A DNA stretch of 64,000 nucleotides, taken from contig NC_009475.1 of assembly GCF_000015165.1 (NCBI RefSeq), positions 1-64,000 of the forward strand. The letters are read 5' to 3'. A model generated the notes under the pieces. That model did no database searches, was not told the DNA's origin, and saw nothing but the letters and a program-made list of their open reading frames with translations. Position 1 is the stretch's first letter; the number at the start of each line of letters is the position of its first letter. Positions 1 to 8,811 of this stretch are shown one piece after another. The position numbers and the translations under genes are program-made. The stretch is from Bradyrhizobium sp. BTAi1. Its GTDB lineage: Bacteria > Pseudomonadota > Alphaproteobacteria > Rhizobiales > Xanthobacteraceae.

Positions 1-25
1 GCTCCGCCCGGTCGCTGGAGGCTTT

Positions 26-41
26 GTTGTCAGCTGACAAC
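26..41. promoter_or_regulatory. parS: parS centromere site 1 of the repABC locus
   Basis: A perfect 16-bp palindrome, GTTGTCAGCTGACAAC, lies about 160 bp upstream of repA. It fits the GTTNNCNGCNGNNAAC pattern known for parS sites of repABC plasmids, which bind RepB. An identical 16-mer lies inside the 5' part of repB, which supports the assignment. Confidence 0.9.
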
Positions 42-203
42 AGCCGCACGATGAACCGAAAATTGCCGTTGCTTGTAGTCAGCGCGCCATTAGGCGTTAA
101 CAACTCGTTAACCCTTTAATTCTTGCTCAAATCACAGAATCGTGGCCATCTCTCAAGACGGAAATCAGGCGTCTGACGCGCAGAAACCGTTTTGAGAAAG
201 CAA

Positions 204-1418
204 ATGCCGAGCCTAGCGGAACAATCGGTTACCATGAGCGAGACTGCGTCGGCGCGGATCACTCGCCATGCCGGCATTCTTTCCGGCCAGCTTCGCTCGC
301 TCGCTACAACGCTTTTCCCGCCTTCAGCCAGCAAGTCTCTCCGCTCGTTCACCTCAGGGGAGGTTGCGCGAATTGCCCGCGTCTCCGACGGCTACCTTCG
401 ACAGCTCTCGCTCGACGGACTCGGACCGACCCCAGCGACCGGACTTGGGGGACGCCGATCGTATACCCTGGCTCAGATTCATGAGTTGCGCGCGTATCTA
501 GCCACGGCGCGGCCCCGAGAAGCGTTGGAATTTCTCCCGCGCCGCCAGCCGGGCGACAAGCTCCAAATTATCACCGTCGCAAACTTCAAGGGCGGGTCCG
601 CCAAGACGACGACGGCATTGTATCTTTCCCAGTACCTTGCCCTTGCCGGCTTCCGGGTCCTTGCGATTGACCTCGATCCGCAAGCGTCGCTCTCCGCGAT
701 GTTCGGGTACCAGCCCGAGTTTGATATTGGGGCGAATGAAACTCTCTACGGTGCCATCCGGTATGACGAGCACCGCCGGCCACTGCGCGAGATCGTCCGG
801 CCGACCTACTTTGACGGGATAGGTCTCGTTCCCGGCAATCTCGAGTTGATGGAGTTCGAGCACCACACGCCTCGCGCAATGATCGAGCGGCGTGAACGCG
901 GACACGACCTGTTCTTTCGCCGCGTCGCCAGCGCCATCGACCAGGTTGCCGACGACTACGACGTCGTCGTTATCGACTGCCCACCCCAACTTGGTTACCT
1001 GACCATGGGCGCGCTAAACGCGGCCACCGCGATGCTCGTGACCATCCATCCGCAGATGGTCGATGTCGCATCCATGAGCCAATTTCTCCTCATGACGTCG
1101 GATCTCATGTCCGTCATCGAGGAAGCCGGCGGGCGACTCGACCACGATTTCATCCGGTACGTCATCACGCGTCACGATCCCAACGACGTGCCCGAAGCCC
1201 AAATCGTGGCCCTCCTTCGTAATCTCTTTGGATCGGATGTGCTCCAGGCCACTGTTTGGAAATCGACTGCAATCGCCAATGCTGGCCTCACCAAGCAATC
1301 ACTTTATGAGCTGGAGCGCGGCGCGGTAGGGCGGGGCGCCTACGACCGCGCGCTGGAATCAGTCGACGCGGTCAATGCCGAAATCGCGCAACTTCTTAAG
1401 AAGGTGTGGGGTCGATGA
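204..1418 (+). CDS. repA: Plasmid partitioning protein RepA (ParA-type ATPase)
   Basis: RepA is the ATPase that moves the replicon with RepB and represses the repABC operon. The protein is about 404 aa, normal for the family. An N-terminal helix-turn-helix region (about residues 50-95, FTSGEVARIARVS) precedes a deviant Walker A motif KGGSAKTTTA (about 129-138) and a Walker B-like strand VVVIDCPP. The ATG at 204 was chosen over an in-frame TTG at 192; an ATG at 234 is also possible. Two GTTAAC hexamers 11 bp apart (96-112) lie upstream and may belong to the operator. The stop overlaps the repB start (ATGA), so translation is coupled. Confidence 0.95.
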   Translation: MPSLAEQSVTMSETASARITRHAGILSGQLRSLATTLFPPSASKSLRSFTSGEVARIARVSDGYLRQLSLDGLGPTPATGLGGRRSYTLAQIHELRAYLATARPREALEFLPRRQPGDKLQIITVANFKGGSAKTTTALYLSQYLALAGFRVLAIDLDPQASLSAMFGYQPEFDIGANETLYGAIRYDEHRRPLREIVRPTYFDGIGLVPGNLELMEFEHHTPRAMIERRERGHDLFFRRVASAIDQVADDYDVVVIDCPPQLGYLTMGALNAATAMLVTIHPQMVDVASMSQFLLMTSDLMSVIEEAGGRLDHDFIRYVITRHDPNDVPEAQIVALLRNLFGSDVLQATVWKSTAIANAGLTKQSLYELERGAVGRGAYDRALESVDAVNAEIAQLLKKVWGR

Positions 1419-2434
1419 GCAAACGTACTGACACTATCAAGAGCCTTTTCACGGCCCCGCAATCAAGCACGTTGTCAGCTGACAACGTGCCCGCTGCCTT
1501 GCCGCGGGTCTCGTCGGGCTCGGTCCGCTCGTTGAAGGATTCTTTTTCCGAAGTCGAGAAGGAGAACGAGGAGCTTCGCGAAAGAATCGCATCTGGGGCT
1601 GTGATCCTTGAAATCGACCCTTCGCTTATTGATCCGTCACCCCTGTCCGACCGGTTTCGCGACAACGATGATAGCTCGTTCGAAGCACTCAAACAGTCGA
1701 TCGCACAGCGTGGCCAAGAGGTGCCCATTCTCGTTCGGGAGCATCCTGAAGCAAAAGGGCGCTATCAGAGCGCGTATGGTCATCGCCGCGTCCGTGCCAC
1801 GCGCGAATTGGGTATTTCCGTCAAAGCGATCCTGCGATCGCTGTCAGATGAAGCCCTTGTCGTGGCGCAAGGACTCGAGAACGCACCGCGCGAGGATTTA
1901 AGTTTCATTGAGCGCGCCAGCTTCGCGATGCATATCGAAGATGCCGGGCATAGCCGGTCAATCGTGCAGGATGCGTTGTCGATCGATCGGGCTGAGGCTT
2001 CGAAACTCCTTGCCGTCGCTCGATCGGTTCCACCCGAAGTCGTTCAAGCAATCGGGAAGGCTCCGAAAGTTGGTCGCGGCCGCTGGCAGTCATTTGCTGA
2101 ATTAATCAAGGATGCCGCGGCACTCAAACGTGTCAGAGCGGCGATCGCTGAACCGAAATTTGCAGAGCGAGAAACCGACGCTCGATTTCTCGCAGCATTC
2201 TCAGCAGCAAGCCGTCCATCTCCCGCGGGGACATCGAAGGCACCGGAAGAGAAGCCAGTCTTTTCCGCATCCGGGGACAAGATTGCGCACGTGCGTCAGA
2301 TCGAGCGCGAATTGAAGCTCACCATCGACAAGAATGTCTCGGCGACATTCGCGGCATTTCTTGTGGAGCAACTCCCGGCCATCTTCGACGCCTTTTCCAA
2401 GACGAATGGCGGCCAGGAAACTACCGAGGCCTGA
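1415..2434 (+). CDS. repB: Plasmid partitioning protein RepB (ParB family)
   Basis: RepB binds parS and works with RepA in segregation. The ATG at 1415 overlaps the repA stop (ATGA) and gives MSKRTDTIK and 339 aa. A ParB/Srx domain runs from about residue 65 to 155, with SAYGHRRVRA corresponding to the GxRR box, followed by a helix-turn-helix segment (about 170-210, SIVQDALSIDRAEASKLLAVA). A parS palindrome lies inside codons 18-26, so RepB binding could feed back on its own operon. It is the second gene of the repABC operon. Confidence 0.95.
   Translation: MSKRTDTIKSLFTAPQSSTLSADNVPAALPRVSSGSVRSLKDSFSEVEKENEELRERIASGAVILEIDPSLIDPSPLSDRFRDNDDSSFEALKQSIAQRGQEVPILVREHPEAKGRYQSAYGHRRVRATRELGISVKAILRSLSDEALVVAQGLENAPREDLSFIERASFAMHIEDAGHSRSIVQDALSIDRAEASKLLAVARSVPPEVVQAIGKAPKVGRGRWQSFAELIKDAAALKRVRAAIAEPKFAERETDARFLAAFSAASRPSPAGTSKAPEEKPVFSASGDKIAHVRQIERELKLTIDKNVSATFAAFLVEQLPAIFDAFSKTNGGQETTEA
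1467..1490. promoter_or_regulatory. parS: parS centromere site 2, inside repB
   Basis: A 24-bp perfect palindrome whose 16-bp core (1471-1486) is identical to the site at 26-41; here four more bases pair on each side. It is read in frame as Thr-Leu-Ser-Ala-Asp-Asn in RepB. parS positions vary among repABC plasmids, and a site within coding sequence is a recognised arrangement. Confidence 0.9.
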
Positions 2435-2474
2435 CGGCCTCGTCCCGTAAACACGAACCAGGAGCAGACAAGGG

Positions 2475-2512
2475 AAAAGAAAAAAGGCCCCCGAAACGGA
2501 GTTCCGGAAGCC
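2475..2512 (-). terminator. Rho-independent terminator of the ctRNA
   Basis: On the minus strand the arms CCGGAAC and GTTTCGG (one G-T pair) are closed further out by GGC/GCC and followed by a T-rich tract. Read on the plus strand, the same hairpin lies in the repC leader, where antisense pairing is expected to change folding ahead of repC. Confidence 0.8.
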
Positions 2513-2530
2513 TTCTCTTCAAGTTTGGCG
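2480..2530 (-). ncRNA. Counter-transcribed RNA (incompatibility antisense RNA) of repABC
   Basis: The repB-repC gap has the layout of the ctRNA gene that represses RepC expression and sets copy number and incompatibility. On the minus strand there is a -35 TTGACT (2560-2565), a 17-bp spacer and a -10-like TTCTCT (2537-2542). These predict a start near 2530. The RNA ends in a GC-rich hairpin (2487-2512) followed by a T-rich run (2475-2485), giving about 50 nt, the usual size. Ends are predicted. Confidence 0.85.
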
Positions 2531-2631
2531 ACTGACAGAGAATCACTTTCGCGAATCGCAGTCAAGAGTTTCTACGCGATTTTATCGTCGTTTCGGCGAG
2601 CAGGTTTTCTTTGCCCAGCTGAGGCAAAGAC

Positions 2632-3864
2632 ATGCAGTCACACTCCCCAACGACGCCCTTTGGGCGGCGATCGCTGACGCTTGCCCACGTGGCAAGCCAG
2701 ATGGTCGCAACGGAACGTCCTCCCGAAAAGATCGTGCACAAGTGGAAGATCTTCCACGCCATCTGCACGGCACGGCCGCGCCTTGGGGTATCGGAGCGTT
2801 CGCTATCGGTATTGAACGCGCTCCTAACCTTCCATCCCGAGACCGCGCTCACCGGGGAGGATGATCTAATTGTCTTCCCCTCGAACCATCAACTCACTCG
2901 GCGGGCGCACGGCATGCCGGCATCGACGCTTCGCCGTCACCTTGCTGTGCTGGTCGACGCGGGGCTGATCGTTCGGCGCGACAGTCCGAATGGCAAGCGG
3001 TACGCGCGAAAGGACAACGCCGGCGAAATCGAGCTCGCCTTCGGCTTCGATCTGTCGCCGCTGGTCGTGCGGTCAGAGGAGTTCGAGAGCCTGGCGGCCG
3101 ATATCGAAGCCGAGGCCCGCGCACTCAAGCTTGTACGAGAGCGCATCACGCTGTGCCGGCGCGACATTGCGAAGATGATTGCAACTGGCATCGAGGAAGC
3201 CGTCCCGACGCGGAGGGGAGGGCAGGGGCCTGCCGATTGGCAGGTCGTGCACGCCGCCTTCCGCGCGATCGTCGATCAGATTCCGCGCACGGCTACGCGC
3301 CAGCAGCTCGAGCCGATCGCCGATGAGCTGTCTCAACTCGCAGACGACGTGCTCAATCTTCTGGAAGCACACATCAAATCCAAGAATCCGAGCGCCAATG
3401 AGTCCCATTCTGAGCGCCACATACAGAATTCAAAACCAGAGGACCCTATTGATCTTGAACCTGTCCTTCGAGAAGGCAGGGCGGCGGGAGCTGAGCCCAA
3501 ATCTCAACCCTCGCGAGTCGGAGAGGGGGCGTATCCGTTAGGAATGGTCCTGAGCGCGTGTCCCGACATCGTCGATTATGCGAAGGGTGGGGTTTCGAAC
3601 TGGCGCGATTTCCTCGCTACCGCGGCCGTTGTGCGATCGATGCTGGGCATCAGCCCGAGCGCTTGGGAGGAGGCGCAAAAGGTTATGGGCGAGGTGCCCG
3701 CAGCCATCGTCGTCGCGTGTATCCTTCAGCGTGGGACGGCGATCAATTCCGCCGGCGGGTATCTGCGCGGTTTGACGCGAAAAGCCGAGGTCGGCGAATT
3801 TTCGCTTGGCCCGATCCTGATGGCGCAGATCAATTCTCGCCGGCGAGACAAGCAGCGGGCGTGA
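2632..3864 (+). CDS. repC: Replication initiator RepC
   Basis: RepC is the initiator of repABC replicons; the origin normally lies within the repC coding sequence. The product is 410 aa, typical for the family. The N terminus (GRRSLTLAHVASQM) and the winged-helix segment around residues 60-130 (FPSNHQLTRRAHGMPASTLR) are characteristic. The least GC-rich stretch, around 3380-3450, is the best internal origin candidate. The ATG at 2632 is preceded by a GAGG motif. Expression is expected to be limited by the antisense RNA just upstream. Confidence 0.95.
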   Translation: MQSHSPTTPFGRRSLTLAHVASQMVATERPPEKIVHKWKIFHAICTARPRLGVSERSLSVLNALLTFHPETALTGEDDLIVFPSNHQLTRRAHGMPASTLRRHLAVLVDAGLIVRRDSPNGKRYARKDNAGEIELAFGFDLSPLVVRSEEFESLAADIEAEARALKLVRERITLCRRDIAKMIATGIEEAVPTRRGGQGPADWQVVHAAFRAIVDQIPRTATRQQLEPIADELSQLADDVLNLLEAHIKSKNPSANESHSERHIQNSKPEDPIDLEPVLREGRAAGAEPKSQPSRVGEGAYPLGMVLSACPDIVDYAKGGVSNWRDFLATAAVVRSMLGISPSAWEEAQKVMGEVPAAIVVACILQRGTAINSAGGYLRGLTRKAEVGEFSLGPILMAQINSRRRDKQRA

Positions 3865-3966
3865 GGCGATGAGGCGCCTTCCCAGACCTTGCCTTTTTCG
3901 TGTGATCGAACTACCCGCACAGCCCGGCTGCTGCGTGTCGACGCAGAACCGTTCGGAGAGATCGTC

Positions 3967-4386
3967 ATGGCAAAACACCCTCCAATTATCCTCACGCCGT
4001 TCTTCCAGCCTCGTGATGAAGGCGCCGCGGAGCAAGGGATGTACGTGGCTGGGTTCGCGGACGAGGAAGGCGAGGCCTGGGGCACGCTGATTCCGTTGGA
4101 TGCGGAGGCGGTCGAGCGCGCCGTTCTTGGACATCAGTCGTTCACGGTCTGGTGCAACTCCGACGGTCGCATTCAACCGCAGCCGAGCAGCGATAGTCTG
4201 TTTGAAGAACTTCTGGAGAAAGGCCAATTGAAGGAGACGCCCCTCGATGAGCTCGTCGCCGAAGCGATCGAGCAGGGCAAGAATGAACCCAATGATGACA
4301 TCCTCGATATGTTCGAGACCCTACATGAGCGGCTAGTGCGAGCCGAGGGCATGGTCGCTGACGAGATCGCGCGGCGCAGGCGATGA
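3967..4386 (+). CDS. Conserved hypothetical protein, acidic, 139 aa
   Basis: No function recognised. The ATG at 3967 has a GGAGAG motif nearby and starts MAKHPPIILTPFF. The protein is acidic, with no signal peptide or membrane segment. It has an N-terminal half with predicted strands (GMYVAGFADEEGEAWGTLI) and a helical C-terminal half rich in Glu (LDELVAEAIEQG) ending in RRRR. It lies 100 bp after repC on the same strand, and may be a plasmid accessory gene. The opposite frame looks less gene-like. Confidence 0.7.
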   Translation: MAKHPPIILTPFFQPRDEGAAEQGMYVAGFADEEGEAWGTLIPLDAEAVERAVLGHQSFTVWCNSDGRIQPQPSSDSLFEELLEKGQLKETPLDELVAEAIEQGKNEPNDDILDMFETLHERLVRAEGMVADEIARRRR

Positions 4387-4557
4387 CTCCTCGCGCCACG
4401 GTCAGCAGGGTTCAGTGCTGTAGGGCCAGCTTGTACTAACGCGAGCACCGCGACCGCGGGCGGCCGACACCCGGACCGGTCAGGACGGTCCGGCGAACAC
4501 TCGTCGCGGTCGATGAAAACATAGAATACCGACGACCGGGCCGCGCTCCGACTAGTC

Positions 4558-4758
4558 TTAAGCTTCGCCGGAGCCGGAAAACAGCGCCGTCGGCGGCGTT
4601 GCGCGCGGCGGCGGAAGGGTCCGACCGCCCGGGGCTCCCGGTCTGCTCTTGAGATCGTATCGCTGGGCTAGGTCGAGTAGCCGCCGCTTGGTGAACGGGT
4701 CCGCGTTCTCCGCCAGATCGCGCGCCCGCTGCGCGAAGCCCCTGAAAAATTCTTCCAT
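4558..4758 (-). CDS. Small hypothetical protein, 66 aa
   Basis: The N-terminal half forms a likely helix pair (MEEFFRGFAQRARDLAEN, then RRLLDLAQRYDLKS), while the C-terminal half is Pro/Arg-rich and looks disordered. No function can be assigned. It stands alone, divergent from the small zinc-ribbon gene at 4907. It is kept because the N-terminal composition is protein-like and the start has no competing longer gene; it could still be a chance frame. Confidence 0.55.
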   Translation of the reverse strand: MEEFFRGFAQRARDLAENADPFTKRRLLDLAQRYDLKSRPGAPGGRTLPPPRATPPTALFSGSGEA

Positions 4759-4906
4759 GACGCCATCCCCGCAACATCACTGAAAACCGGATTTCAGTGT
4801 GAGACGCGCTCCGCGTCAAGCGGTCTGGTGCATGCGGACAATTTTCGTCGATCTACTTGTGCTCGCCGCGCACGGGGAACTAAGCTGGTCCCGGCAGGCA
4901 AAAACC

Positions 4907-5089
4907 ATGACTCCGCTCTACTTCAGCCGGAAGCTGTGCCCGAAGTGCGGTAAGCCGTTGAGGGCCGTGCTCGACGACGTCGCGCCCGGCCGGCCGCGCT
5001 ACGTCTGCCTGGTCTGCGAGGACGATCCGCTGCGCGATCCCGCCGCCCGGAAGTGGGCGGAAAGCCCGCTGCGACCGCCGGCCAAATAG
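4907..5089 (+). CDS. Small zinc-ribbon-like protein, 60 aa
   Basis: Two CxxC pairs (CPKCGK near residue 11 and CLVCED near 39) form a four-cysteine zinc knuckle, so the protein probably binds one zinc ion. The start at ATG 4907 (MTPLYFSRKLCPKCG) is preferred because the upstream in-frame extension from 4799 is not protein-like. Function is unknown; small zinc ribbons of this kind are common among rhizobial hypotheticals. Confidence 0.65.
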   Translation: MTPLYFSRKLCPKCGKPLRAVLDDVAPGRPRYVCLVCEDDPLRDPAARKWAESPLRPPAK

Positions 5090-5805
5090 TGTTCGAGTTG
5101 AAATCGAGCCCGGCAACCGGATTGCTGCAGAGGCCGATTGTGCTCACAGCCCTCTCCAACGCTGTGGCCTTGCAACCCGAACGCCCAACTTCGTTCCATC
5201 GCGCGTGCCGGCGGAATCGTCCCTGACTCGGGAGGCCGGCATGTCCAGCGACGCTAGCATCTGTTTCACGCCTCGCAGGGCGTGTCGGTCGCATGGATGC
5301 GGAGGGCGGGGTTGCTTCCAGATGGCGAGTACGTCGCCAGCCTTGTTATCGATCCTGCGATGGCGAGTTCGACAGGTGCGCCGACGTTGCTGACAGCGAC
5401 GGTTTCCATTGCGGGTGATGACGCGGCGCTTAGGTGGACTGCTTAAGGTGAGCCGCGTTTTGCTGCCACGCCCGTTGCCTGAGATCCGAATGGCCGAACG
5501 GATTCGGGCCGCCTGTCTTCATTCCATGTGTTTTCGCGATGGGCGCACCCATCTGCGTCCTCGATAGAGGCTGGTCTGACCGAAGGGCGATCCCGCTTCG
5601 CGGGCTCTCGATCTTGTCCCTGCAACGTCCGTCCTCGACTTTCTTCCCCTGGCGCTGCGCACCATTCCTCGCGGTCCAAGAAAGTCGCTGCCGGCCGCCC
5701 TCCATTTCATTTCGGCCCTGTGGGTGCAGGTCGATCGCCTCCGGTCTCACGACCGCCATCGAGGTCGCGATAGGCGCGGCCCGAGAAAACCAAGGGTATG
5801 AGACA
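5090..5805. other. About 0.7 kb without a supported gene
   Basis: Only one short stretch is notable. A plus-strand frame (about 5260-5445) ends VASLVIDPAMASSTGAPTLL and has no clear start, so it may be the tail of a lost gene. The rest (5446-5805) is the low-information leader of the DUF736 gene. Confidence 0.5.
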
Positions 5806-6117
5806 ATGGCTACCATCGGCACCTTCACCTCCACGGGCAATGGCTTCTCTGGCGCTATCAAGACGCTCAACCTCAACGTCAAGGCCAAGCTGATCCGCGT
5901 CGACAACCCATCCGACAAGGGACCGCACTTCCGCATCTACTCTGGCAACGTCGAGTTGGGCGCCGCCTGGCAGAAGACCGCCAAGGACACCGAGCGCGAC
6001 TACCTCTCCGTCAAGCTGGACGATCCGAGCTTCCCGGCTCCGATCTACGCCACCCTGATCGAAGTCGAAGGTGCAGAGGGCGTCCAGCTGATCTGGTCTA
6101 GGCCGAACCGGGACTGA
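5806..6117 (+). CDS. DUF736 family protein
   Basis: The 103-aa product begins [16 protein letters not shown] and carries the family's conserved blocks ([19 protein letters not shown] and an ELGAAWQKT block), identifying DUF736. The family is common on alphaproteobacterial plasmids and integrative elements, often near transfer genes; its biochemical role is not established. It looks like a small soluble beta-rich protein. The ATG at 5806 was chosen because the long upstream extension is not conserved-looking. A 47-aa gene follows 63 bp downstream and may be co-transcribed. Confidence 0.9.
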   Translation: MATIGTFTSTGNGFSGAIKTLNLNVKAKLIRVDNPSDKGPHFRIYSGNVELGAAWQKTAKDTERDYLSVKLDDPSFPAPIYATLIEVEGAEGVQLIWSRPNRD

Positions 6118-6180
6118 AGCTCCAGCCAGCGGGCTCCGCCGCAAGGCGGGACCCGCTTCCCTTCTACCGGAGATGCGATC

Positions 6181-6324
6181 ATGACCGTCGACACCATTGA
6201 AGAATTGCGCGCTGAGCTGCGCGAATGCGTGTTCATGCCAGCGGAGCGCAAGGCGCTCGAGGTCGAACTGGCCGAACTCATCCGCCAACGCGACGAAGCG
6301 CTCGCAGCCGAGGAGGGGGCATGA
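6181..6324 (+). CDS. Very small hypothetical protein, 47 aa
   Basis: ATG 6181 follows a CCGGAGATG leader, and the frame reads MTVDTIEELRAELREC to a TGA at 6322. It is short, charged and helical, with repeated Glu-Leu spacing that suggests an amphipathic helix. It sits 63 bp after the DUF736 gene on the same strand and ends inside a terminator-like hairpin, which together argue for a real second gene of that operon. Function unknown. Confidence 0.6.
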   Translation: MTVDTIEELRAELRECVFMPAERKALEVELAELIRQRDEALAAEEGA

Positions 6325-6337
6325 GCCCCCTCGTTTT
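6313..6337 (+). terminator. Terminator after the DUF736 operon
   Basis: The arms GAGGGGGC and GCCCCCTC (6313-6320, 6325-6332) form a perfect 8-bp stem with an ATGA loop, followed by GTTTT. It overlaps the stop codon of the 47-aa gene and lies between convergent transcripts, so it may serve both strands. Confidence 0.7.
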
Positions 6338-6342
6338 GCATC

Positions 6343-6648
6343 TTACGATGCACCGTCGTTAGGGATCGTTCCTCCGTTGAGACTATCCTTGATGGCTTTG
6401 GCGGGCGTAAAAGTCAGCTTCCTGGAAGCTGCGATCGCAATCGTTGCGCCGGTCGACGGATTGCGGCCCTCACGAGCGGGGCTATCCTTGACCTTGAACT
6501 TGCCGAACCCGGGAAGGCTCGTCTCGGCTCCGCTCACGGCAGCATCAGCGATCGCCTTGAAAACGCTATCGACGATGGTTTTCGCCTGAGCCTTTGTCAG
6601 GTCGTTCTCGGCTGCGATCTTTTCGGCGATCTCATTGGCAGTTGTCAT
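6343..6648 (-). CDS. HU-family DNA-binding protein
   Basis: A 101-aa histone-like protein that bends and compacts DNA as a dimer. The start MTTANEIAEKIAAENDLTKA is the HU N-terminal helical region, followed by the FGKFKV beta strand and the RNPSTGATI DNA-binding arm, with KLTFTPAKAIKD at the end. The ATG at 6648 is chosen; the upstream in-frame extension is not HU-like. Plasmid-borne HU proteins often act as 'stealth' or accessory nucleoid proteins. It is convergent with the DUF736 operon. Confidence 0.93.
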   Translation of the reverse strand: MTTANEIAEKIAAENDLTKAQAKTIVDSVFKAIADAAVSGAETSLPGFGKFKVKDSPAREGRNPSTGATIAIAASRKLTFTPAKAIKDSLNGGTIPNDGAS

Positions 6649-6753
6649 GGGACGAGCTCCGTCTTGTTTCGATTTTGCTCGTCTGACACCAACGCCGTGG
6701 AACAGATAGAGCCGGCATAACAGGCAGAGCCGCAATCCCCGAAAACTGTCAGA

Positions 6754-7014
6754 CTATGACAGGTTTCCGTCCGCGACAGCGTAACCGCGCCTTCGCTTGG
6801 CACGCTCCAGCCGTTCGAACGCTTCGACCGCCTTCGCACTGCCATCGAAGGTCTGCACCATGATCTTGCCACTCGTGCCGATCCGGCCCCAATTGCGGAT
6901 CAGCGACATTTCTCCGAACAAGGTGGGCTGCGTGGACAGCGCGTAGAACCGCCGCATATTGCGTGCGGCATCGATGCGGCGCAGATGAAGCGGTTCCGGT
7001 TCGGGTTTCGGCAC
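6754..7014 (-). CDS. WGR-domain protein
   Basis: About 86 aa, almost entirely a WGR domain, named after the Trp-Gly-Arg seen here in SLIRNWGRIGTSG. It is followed by the conserved AVEAFERLERAKRRRGY helix. WGR domains are found in PARPs and in small stand-alone rhizobial proteins; a nucleic acid-binding role is suspected. The start is taken as GTG 7014 (PKPEPEPLHLRRIDAARN); a TTG at 7050 would add 12 residues. It lies upstream of the HU gene on the same strand, 105 bp away. Confidence 0.85.
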   Translation of the reverse strand: MPKPEPEPLHLRRIDAARNMRRFYALSTQPTLFGEMSLIRNWGRIGTSGKIMVQTFDGSAKAVEAFERLERAKRRRGYAVADGNLS

Positions 7015-7438
7015 GGACAGATTCTCGCTTCCGAGGGAAGCGGCGTCCAATGAGTTTTATGAATCGACCGGGCAGATCGATTCATTTTATCGATAGGTCC
7101 ATTGCGCCGGAAAATGCCGCGGCCCGTCCTATTGCCGGATTGATTCTCTCCTCAATGGAGACGTCGCCATCGGGACGCGCGCGTCGCAATGCCTAGCTTG
7201 CAATTGCGCAGTCCTGATCACACAGCCGCCCGCAAGAGATCGGCTTCTAATTCAAAGGTTCCTACGGTTCTCATAGCCTTGCCTGCTTGGGCGAGCCCCT
7301 TCGGGGACGGCTCTACTCGCGCCGCCGCGGCGACGCTCCCGGAGCCCACAGGCGGTCTCCGCGCATTCGCGTGACGATCCTCTCGCGATCTCGTCGCAGA
7401 GCGCCCAGCAACGAGCACGATTCCCGTGTCGCGCGCCA
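7015..7438. other. Gap between the WGR gene and the IS21 element
   Basis: No convincing gene on either strand. The stretch holds the WGR promoter region and the left flank of the insertion sequence. Short frames here have unusual composition and no start or ribosome-binding support. Confidence 0.5.
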
Positions 7439-7503
7439 TGGAAAACTGCCCCCTCGGCGTCATGAGGAATTGCCCCCTCCTTGGATAGCCGAGGAGAGAG
7501 CGA

Positions 7504-8811
7504 ATGAACGAGGAACGAATCACGGAAGGCTCATCGTGGAGTGATCCACGGGGGCAGGTGATGAAGACGCCGGATGACGTGGCGGAGATGTTGCGCCTGA
7601 GGGCGTGCGGGTGGGGTCTGAAGCGGATTGCGCGCGAGCTGGGCTGCAGCCATCACACGGTAAAGGACTACGTGGCGGCGGGCGGCGTGAAGCCGTTCAA
7701 ATCGCCTGAGCGGCCGAAACGGCTTGATGGCCTTGAGGGTTGGCTGCGCGAGAGGCTCATTCGGCATCGCGGCAATGCCGACGTGGTGCGCCAGGACCTG
7801 TTGGCCGAGAAAGGCGTGGCGGTCAGCCGGCGAACGCTGCAACGCGCCGTGCAGCCCTATCGCCAGGCGCTGAAGGCCGAGGCGCTGGCGACGACGCGGT
7901 TCGAGACGCCCCCGGGCCGGCAGCTGCAGATCGATTTTGGCGAGCGTCTGGTCGAGATCGGCGGGGTGAAGATCAAAGCATTCGTGTTCGTGGCGACGCT
8001 GGGGCATTCGCGACGGCTCCATGTGCGTGCGTTCCGGGCCGAGAAGCAAGAGCACTGGTTCGCCGGGCTCGAGAGCACGTTCACGACCTTCAGCGGCGTG
8101 CCGGAGGAAGTGCTGATGGACAATCCACGCGCGCTTGTCGTGCGCCATGACGCGGTGAGCCGGTCGGTTCAGTTCAACGACAAGCTGATAGCCTTCGCAA
8201 AACATTGGGGCTTCCGTCCTCGCGCGTGCGCGCCATATCGGGCGCGCACGAAGGGCAAGACGGAGAACGGCGTCGGCTACGTGAAGAAGAACGCGATCGC
8301 CGGTCATTCCTTCCCTAGTTGGGAAGCATTCGAGGCGCATCTCGACAGGTGGGAGCGTGAGGTTGCGAACGTTCGTATCCACGGCACGACCGGCGAGGCC
8401 CCGATCATCCGCTTCGCGCGTGACGAAATACATCGGTTGAAGCCGCTCGGCGGGCTGCCGTCGTTCGGATCCTTGCGTGAACTGACCCGCGTCGTCGGCA
8501 ATGATTGCGCCGTCGAGATTGATACGAACAGCTACTCGGTGCCGTGGCGCCTTATTGGCGAGCGCGTAGCGGTAACGATCGCGGCCGGCGAGGTGCGGAT
8601 CCGCCATGGCGTGCACCAGGTCGCGGTTCACGAGCAATCGAAGGGGCGCCGGCTGCGGATCGTCGATCCGGTTCATCTCGACGGTGTTGCCGGGCGCAAT
8701 GGCGCGGTCCGCCGGCCGGAGACTGCAGCGGCGGTGCCGGGATCGTCTCCACCGCATTCGTTGTTGCGTCCGCTTACCGAATATGAAGCCGTGATCGGGG
8801 GAAGCTTCTGA
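7504..8811 (+). CDS. istA: IS21 family transposase IstA
   Basis: A DDE transposase of about 435 aa. The N terminus has a helix-turn-helix (MLRLRACGWGLKRIARELG). The catalytic core follows with Asp in QIDFGERLVEIGG, Asp in LMDNPRALV and Glu in KGKTENGVGYVKKNA. The C-terminal part (NSYSVPWRLIGERV) is the IS21 beta-barrel region. An ATG at 7561 (MKTPDDVAEML) fits close family members better than the one at 7504, so translation may start there. Its stop overlaps the istB start. Confidence 0.95.
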   Translation: MNEERITEGSSWSDPRGQVMKTPDDVAEMLRLRACGWGLKRIARELGCSHHTVKDYVAAGGVKPFKSPERPKRLDGLEGWLRERLIRHRGNADVVRQDLLAEKGVAVSRRTLQRAVQPYRQALKAEALATTRFETPPGRQLQIDFGERLVEIGGVKIKAFVFVATLGHSRRLHVRAFRAEKQEHWFAGLESTFTTFSGVPEEVLMDNPRALVVRHDAVSRSVQFNDKLIAFAKHWGFRPRACAPYRARTKGKTENGVGYVKKNAIAGHSFPSWEAFEAHLDRWEREVANVRIHGTTGEAPIIRFARDEIHRLKPLGGLPSFGSLRELTRVVGNDCAVEIDTNSYSVPWRLIGERVAVTIAAGEVRIRHGVHQVAVHEQSKGRRLRIVDPVHLDGVAGRNGAVRRPETAAAVPGSSPPHSLLRPLTEYEAVIGGSF

